A DNA stretch of 43,675 nucleotides, from positions 1-43,675 of the forward strand of contig CAUFXK010000007.1 of NCBI GenBank assembly GCA_959596495.1, written 5' to 3'. The translations under genes were made by a program, and so were the position numbers. Positions 40,120 to 43,675 of this stretch are shown piece after piece. The DNA comes from an uncultured Collinsella sp. (GTDB lineage: Bacteria; Actinomycetota; Coriobacteriia; Coriobacteriales; Coriobacteriaceae). Positions within the stretch are counted from its first letter, which is position 1, and each line of letters opens with the position of its first letter. The notes beneath the pieces are model-generated. The model saw only the letters and a program-made list of their open reading frames with translations. It did not search any database and was not told the origin of the DNA.

Positions 40120-42083
40120 GTGAGGTTCAGGCGCTGGTGGAGTGTCCCGTTATCGTTGGCACGGCGGGCCACGTCGACCACGGTAAGTCGGCGCTCATCG
40201 AGGCGCTGACGGGTAAAAACCCCGACCGTCTGGAGGTTGAACGCCGTCGCGGTATGACCGTGGAGCTTGGCTTTGGCGAGCTGGCGCTCCCGAGTGGCAA
40301 GATCGTCGGCCTGGTCGACGTGCCGGGCCACGCGCATTACCTGCGCGCTATGGTGCAGGGCGCCACGGGTATCGACGTGGCCGTGCTGGTGGTTTCGGCC
40401 GTCGAGGGCGTGATGCCGCAGACCCGCGAGCACGTGCGTGTGCTGGAGCTGCTGGGCGTTACGCATATGGTGGTCGCGCTGACGATGTGCGACCTGGCCG
40501 ATAACGAAATGATTGAGCTGGCCGAGCTCGACGTGGACGATTTTCTTTCGGATACCGTGTTTGCCGACGCGTCGATCGTGCCCGTGTCGTCCAAGACCGG
40601 CGCGGGGATCGATGACCTGCTTGCTGCACTCGACGAGCAGGTTGCCGCTTGCTGGGATGCCTGCCGTGCCCGTGCCGAGACCACCGATGCCGCGCCGCGG
40701 CTGCCCATCGACCGCTGCTTTACGATCAAGGGCGCCGGTACCGTGGTGACGGGAACGCTGCACGATGCGCCGGTTGCGGTGGGCGACGAGCTGATGGCGT
40801 TACCGTCGCGTACGGTCTGTCGTGTACGCGGGATTCAGGTGCATGGCGATACGCCGCGGGCGTTGCCCGGCCAGCGTGTGGCGCTCAACTTGGTGGGCGA
40901 TGCTGTCGCCGCGCTCGATCGCGGTGAGATGCTCGGCGTGCCGGGCCGCTTTGGCCAGTCGATGCGCTTTATGATGACGTTTACGTATTTGGGCCGCGAG
41001 GGCGCCAAGCCGCGCGTGCTCGAGTCGGGCGCGCGTGTGCACGTGATGGCGGGTACGGCCGAGGTTGTCGGCCGCATCATGCTTTTGGAGGGCGAGGCCC
41101 CCATGGCGGTGGGAGAGACGCGAGTGGTGCAGGTACGCTTGGAGGAACCGCTTCCGCTGCGCGCCGGCGACCATGCCGTGGTGCTGTCCTATTCGCCGGT
41201 CATGCTTATTGGTGGAGGGCGCGTGCTGTTGTCGCGATGCCGCCGTTCGCGCGAACTTACTGAGGGGGAACGCGTGCTGTACGCGGCGCTCGAGTCCGGC
41301 GATATCGCGGGCGGTGTGGGCGCTTGGCTGGCGTTGCGGACGCTGCCGGTTAAGGCGATTGATGTTGCCGAGGCTTTGGATCTTGGTGTCGGCGAGGTCG
41401 ATGCCGCACTGCGCGGGTTGGTGGCGCAGGGCTCCGTTCGCAAGCTTGCCGTGGGTGATGCGGGCCTCTTGGCGGACGCCGTGGTGCTCGACGGCGCGAT
41501 GGATGCCCTGGCGGCGACCCTGTCAGCCATGCACGCGGCGGCTCCCAAGGAGACAGGCTTTACGCCCGGCGCCGTTGCCCATGCTGCGTGGCCTGCCGCT
41601 GATGAAGGCGTTGCCGCGGCCCTGATTTACGAGGGCTGCTCGCGCGGCGTGTGTGCCTCCGAGGGCGCCGAGGTGTTCGACCCGCACTCCGCTGCCGCTG
41701 CGGCGCGTGTGGTACGCGAGGCCTGCGAACGTATCGTTGCCTTGCTGGACGAAGCCGGCCTCGATGCACCGACGTTGCCCGATATGGGCGAGCGGTTGCA
41801 GCTCGATCGCGACACCATGACGCGTGCCCTGCGCGAGCTTTCGCTCAACCGCTCGATCGTTAAGGTCGAGCGCGACGTTGCCCTGTCCGCTGCCGCCGAG
41901 GCCCATGCGCGCGAGCTCGTCGCCGCCGCCATTGAGGCAGCCGGCGGCGCTGCCACCACGAGCGTGCTGCGCGAGGCCCTGGGCGTGTCGCGCAAACGGG
42001 CCATCAGCATCTTGGAACACCTGGATGCCGTGCGCTTTACAGTGCTCGACAAGGAGGCCGGCGGCCTGCGCTCCCTGCGCTAG
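40116..42083 (+). CDS. selB: Selenocysteine-specific elongation factor SelB
   Basis: A GTPase that brings Sec-tRNA-Sec to UGA codons bearing a SECIS. The 655-residue protein has G1 GTAGHVDHGKSALIEALTG (about residue 13), switch I RRRGMTVELGFG, G3 DVPGHAHYLRAM, and a G4-like position reading MCDLAD where NKxD is usual, a change worth noting. After the EF-Tu-like domains, a C-terminal region of winged-helix repeats (about residues 400-655) binds the SECIS. It is translationally coupled to selA and followed by the tRNA-Sec gene. Confidence 0.96.
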   Translation: MSEVQALVECPVIVGTAGHVDHGKSALIEALTGKNPDRLEVERRRGMTVELGFGELALPSGKIVGLVDVPGHAHYLRAMVQGATGIDVAVLVVSAVEGVMPQTREHVRVLELLGVTHMVVALTMCDLADNEMIELAELDVDDFLSDTVFADASIVPVSSKTGAGIDDLLAALDEQVAACWDACRARAETTDAAPRLPIDRCFTIKGAGTVVTGTLHDAPVAVGDELMALPSRTVCRVRGIQVHGDTPRALPGQRVALNLVGDAVAALDRGEMLGVPGRFGQSMRFMMTFTYLGREGAKPRVLESGARVHVMAGTAEVVGRIMLLEGEAPMAVGETRVVQVRLEEPLPLRAGDHAVVLSYSPVMLIGGGRVLLSRCRRSRELTEGERVLYAALESGDIAGGVGAWLALRTLPVKAIDVAEALDLGVGEVDAALRGLVAQGSVRKLAVGDAGLLADAVVLDGAMDALAATLSAMHAAAPKETGFTPGAVAHAAWPAADEGVAAALIYEGCSRGVCASEGAEVFDPHSAAAAARVVREACERIVALLDEAGLDAPTLPDMGERLQLDRDTMTRALRELSLNRSIVKVERDVALSAAAEAHARELVAAAIEAAGGAATTSVLREALGVSRKRAISILEHLDAVRFTVLDKEAGGLRSLR

Positions 42084-42098
42084 ATTGACTGCTCGGTT

Positions 42099-42107
42099 TG
42101 GTAAAAT
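42099..42107 (+). promoter_or_regulatory. Extended -10 promoter for tRNA-Sec
   Basis: TGGTAAAAT matches an extended -10 (TGn plus TAAAAT), 12 bases before the tRNA. TTGACT at 42085-42090 is too close to serve as a normal -35. Confidence 0.5.
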
Positions 42108-42119
42108 ACCGCCGCACTT

Positions 42120-42216
42120 GGGAACGGATGGGCTCCGGTGGGCTCTGCGGTCCTCAAAACCGTTACGAGGCGTGCAAAACGTCTTGGATGTGTTCGATTC
42201 ACATACGTTCCCGCCA
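42120..42216 (+). tRNA. selC: tRNA-Sec (selenocysteine, anticodon TCA)
   Basis: 97 bases with encoded CCA. Acceptor GGGAACG pairs with CGTTCCC, discriminator G. D stem GGGCTC/GGGCTC is 6 bp with a 4-base loop, as expected for tRNA-Sec. Anticodon loop CCTCAAA gives TCA. The long variable arm is GAGGCGT/ACGTCTT and the T arm ATGTG-TTCGATT-CACAT. The eighth acceptor pair would be G-A, a mismatch. It lies 36 bases after selB. Confidence 0.96.
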
Positions 42217-42370
42217 TACGCTACCAGCGCTTTTGTGCTCGCGGTCTTGCTGCGTGCCGCAAAGGCGCTGTTTTGTTTTTGCACGAGCTTTTCGTAGCGC
42301 CGCTATTTCGACGGCTGTATTTAGCTTCGTGCACTGGGTTTCGAGCATGCCGATGGGGGTGGTTTGCCGT

Positions 42371-43003
42371 ATGACTACCGTAAGACGGGCCGATCTTTCT
42401 TGCGTCGTTCAAGCGGGCGGGCTGTCCTCGCGCATGGGCTGCGATAAGGCACGGATGTTGTTTTGCGGCGAGCCTTTGATCGAGCGCGTGCTGGGCCGCC
42501 TGGCTCAGGTTGCCGGCGAGCTGGTCGTGACGACGTCGCGTCCCAGCGAGCTTGCCTATCTTGAGGAGCGCGCGTTTGGCGGCTTGGTGCCGCATGTGGT
42601 GGCGGACCTTGAAGGGCCGGCGGGTGCCATGCGCGGCATCGCGAGCTCATTGGCCGCGGCCCGATTGCCGCTCGTGGCGATCGTCGCCTGCGATATGCCG
42701 TTTGTCTCGCCGGAACTCATCGGCACGCTTGCCGATCGTGTTGAGGCCGAGACACTCGACGTGTGCGTGCCGCGCGAGGAGCGGGGGATTGAGCCGCTTT
42801 GCGCCGTCTGGCGCCGTGACGCGTGTGCGCCGGTTGCCCAAGAGCTGCTCGCCTGCGACCGCCAGCGCATTCGCTGCCTGATCAATCGCGTTCAGGCTGG
42901 TTATATGGATGAGCCGCAGATCGTTCAGGCCACGGGCTCGACGCTCTGCTTCGAGAACGTCAATACGCCCGAGGAGTTTGCGGCGGCCGAGTTACTCGCC
43001 TAG
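42371..43003 (+). CDS. mobA: Molybdenum cofactor guanylyltransferase MobA
   Basis: Adds GMP to Mo-molybdopterin to make the MGD form needed by FdhF and the other DMSO-reductase-family enzyme. The 210-residue nucleotidyltransferase shows VQAGGLSSRMGCDKARMLFCGEPLIERVL at the N-terminus (the LAGGxSxRMGxDK GTP-binding motif) and VAIVACDMPFVSPELI (metal-binding Asp) near residue 105, followed by EPLCAVWRRD and a C-terminal NVNTPEE. GTP use is inferred from similarity; a CTP-using MocA is the alternative. GGGGGTGG precedes ATG at 42371. A DUF3343 gene follows after 15 bases. Confidence 0.9.
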   Translation: MTTVRRADLSCVVQAGGLSSRMGCDKARMLFCGEPLIERVLGRLAQVAGELVVTTSRPSELAYLEERAFGGLVPHVVADLEGPAGAMRGIASSLAAARLPLVAIVACDMPFVSPELIGTLADRVEAETLDVCVPREERGIEPLCAVWRRDACAPVAQELLACDRQRIRCLINRVQAGYMDEPQIVQATGSTLCFENVNTPEEFAAAELLA

Positions 43004-43018
43004 ACGATTGGAGTTGCC

Positions 43019-43414
43019 ATGTCTCACGATATTTGCCCTGACACGGGAGAGCCTTGCACTTGCGATGGTTCCGAGCCTTGTACCTGCGGCTGTGGTGGCT
43101 GTGGGCATACGGCCGAGGAAGAGGCCGCGGCAGCTGCGTATCGCGATTCGCATCGGGCGACTTCGCTAAGCGATGCCCTCGACCACGAACGCAAGATCAT
43201 CGTATCGTTCGACAGCACGTTCGATGTGATGGAATGCGAGCAGCTGTGCCTGGATGCCGGCGTGCCCGGGCGCATTATGCCTTTGCCCGGCTCCATTACC
43301 GCAGGCTGCGGTCTGTGCTGGGCCATGCCGTTCTCGGGCGATGCGCTCGCCGCCTTTCGCGCTGCCACCGAGGGCCGCATAACCCCCGCCGACTACCATC
43401 AGCTCGTCCTCTAA
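43019..43414 (+). CDS. DUF3343 protein with Cys-rich N-terminal extension
   Basis: A 131-residue protein. Residues 58-131 match the DUF3343 protein at 15966 (CEQLCLDAGVPGRIMPLPGSITAGCGLCW against CESLCIERGLPGRTIPVPGEVAAGCGLAW). The first 30 residues form a separate Cys cluster with seven Cys (6, 13, 15, 21, 23, 25, 28) and His30, including CTCGCGGCGH, probably a metal-binding or chalcogen-binding tail. The upstream sequence TTGGAGTTGCCATG is the same as before the other copy. It is co-transcribed with mobA. Function is unknown; the genomic context suggests selenium or molybdenum cofactor handling. Confidence 0.85.
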   Translation: MSHDICPDTGEPCTCDGSEPCTCGCGGCGHTAEEEAAAAAYRDSHRATSLSDALDHERKIIVSFDSTFDVMECEQLCLDAGVPGRIMPLPGSITAGCGLCWAMPFSGDALAAFRAATEGRITPADYHQLVL

Positions 43415-43416
43415 CT

Positions 43417-43452
43417 ACCACACCACAAAGGTGCTGTCCCCAATGTGGTGGT
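43417..43452. repeat. Imperfect inverted repeat downstream of the DUF3343 gene
   Basis: ACCACACCACA (43417-43427) faces TGTGGTGGT (43444-43452) around GGTGCTGTCCCC. It resembles in style the other short intergenic palindromes (a central CTGTCCC is shared with 13291-13298). It may act as a weak terminator. The rest of 43453-43660 is noncoding, with an AT-rich stretch (TATTAT near 43588) that may hold the promoter of the next gene. Confidence 0.45.
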
Positions 43453-43666
43453 TTGGAACACGTGGACGAAACAGGTTTGAAACACGGGTTTTGCACGTCA
43501 GGCACTCAAAAACGCCTCTACCTGCATCGTAATCAAAACGAAACATCTGCTCGTCTGCTTATGCGAAACTTTCCCGCAACAGTGCGATATTATCCATACA
43601 CGATAAAGTTCGCGGCGCACAGGGTGCCGCGACCGACACTTTTCGTTTCCCGTCATTGGAGGAAGC

Positions 43667-43675
43667 ATGAGCTAC
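43667..43675 (+). CDS. Start of a further gene (three codons, truncated by window edge)
   Basis: ATGAGCTAC (Met-Ser-Tyr) follows GGAGGAAGC, a good ribosome-binding site, and an untranslated leader with a CGCGGC/GCCGCG hairpin near 43610-43632. Nothing can be said about the product. Confidence 0.5.

Noticed and set aside
1..43675. CRISPR array, prophage or insertion-sequence transposase
   Set aside because: No regularly spaced direct repeats, phage structural genes, integrase or transposase motifs were seen on either strand.

Overview
The window looks like a chromosomal segment of a high-G+C, anaerobic, gut-type actinobacterium of the Coriobacteriia. Collinsella or a close relative is my best guess, inferred from codon use, gene content (selenium-dependent formate hydrogenlyase with a formate channel) and small perfect palindromes scattered between genes; no 16S rRNA or other species marker is present. 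No phage, IS transposase or CRISPR array was seen.

Layout. 1-4.6 kb: the 3' part of an MFS efflux pump, xpt, an ArfB-like rescue factor, and on the minus strand a CLC-type anion transporter followed by a diacylglycerol/lipid kinase. 4.8-10.2 kb: a molybdenum block, moeA-mogA (Moco synthesis) and then modA-modB-modC (molybdate uptake), where ModB carries an unusual N-terminal extracytoplasmic domain. 10.4-17.4 kb: a probable seven-gene operon with two double-cubane/2-hydroxyacyl-CoA-dehydratase-like proteins, their ATPase activator, selD (itself a selenoprotein with in-frame UGA), yedF, a DUF3343 protein and a cysteine-desulfurase-like enzyme. Two tiny overlapping ORFs and an operator-like inverted repeat precede it. 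17.4-20.5 kb: brnQ, tRNA-Pro, tRNA-Gly, a tRNA-derived repeat, a compound palindromic repeat element, and a RelB/DinJ-PIN toxin-antitoxin pair. 20.9-36.4 kb: a 14-gene formate hydrogenlyase operon (hydN, selenocysteine fdhF, hycB-like, hyfB-C-D-E-F, hycE/hyfG, hycF/hyfH, hycG/hyfI, hycH, hycI, focA). 36.5-43.7 kb: a lone cytoplasmic molybdopterin oxidoreductase, then selA-selB-selC (tRNA-Sec), mobA, a Cys-rich DUF3343 paralogue, and the first three codons of another gene.

How it works together. Almost everything from 4.8 kb onward serves one physiology: formate oxidation to CO2 and H2 by a membrane-bound, probably ion-pumping group 4 [NiFe] hydrogenase. The formate dehydrogenase needs Mo-bis-PGD (modABC, moeA, mogA, mobA) and selenocysteine (selD, selA, selB, selC). 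Formate enters or leaves through FocA, and HycI matures the hydrogenase large subunit. The hyp genes for the NiFe centre are not in the window.

The least explained part is the 10.4-17.4 kb operon, where ATP-driven, very-low-potential iron-sulfur proteins are encoded together with selenium-handling genes. This is the best candidate for an undescribed system. All functional statements are inferred from motifs read by eye; no database search was run.
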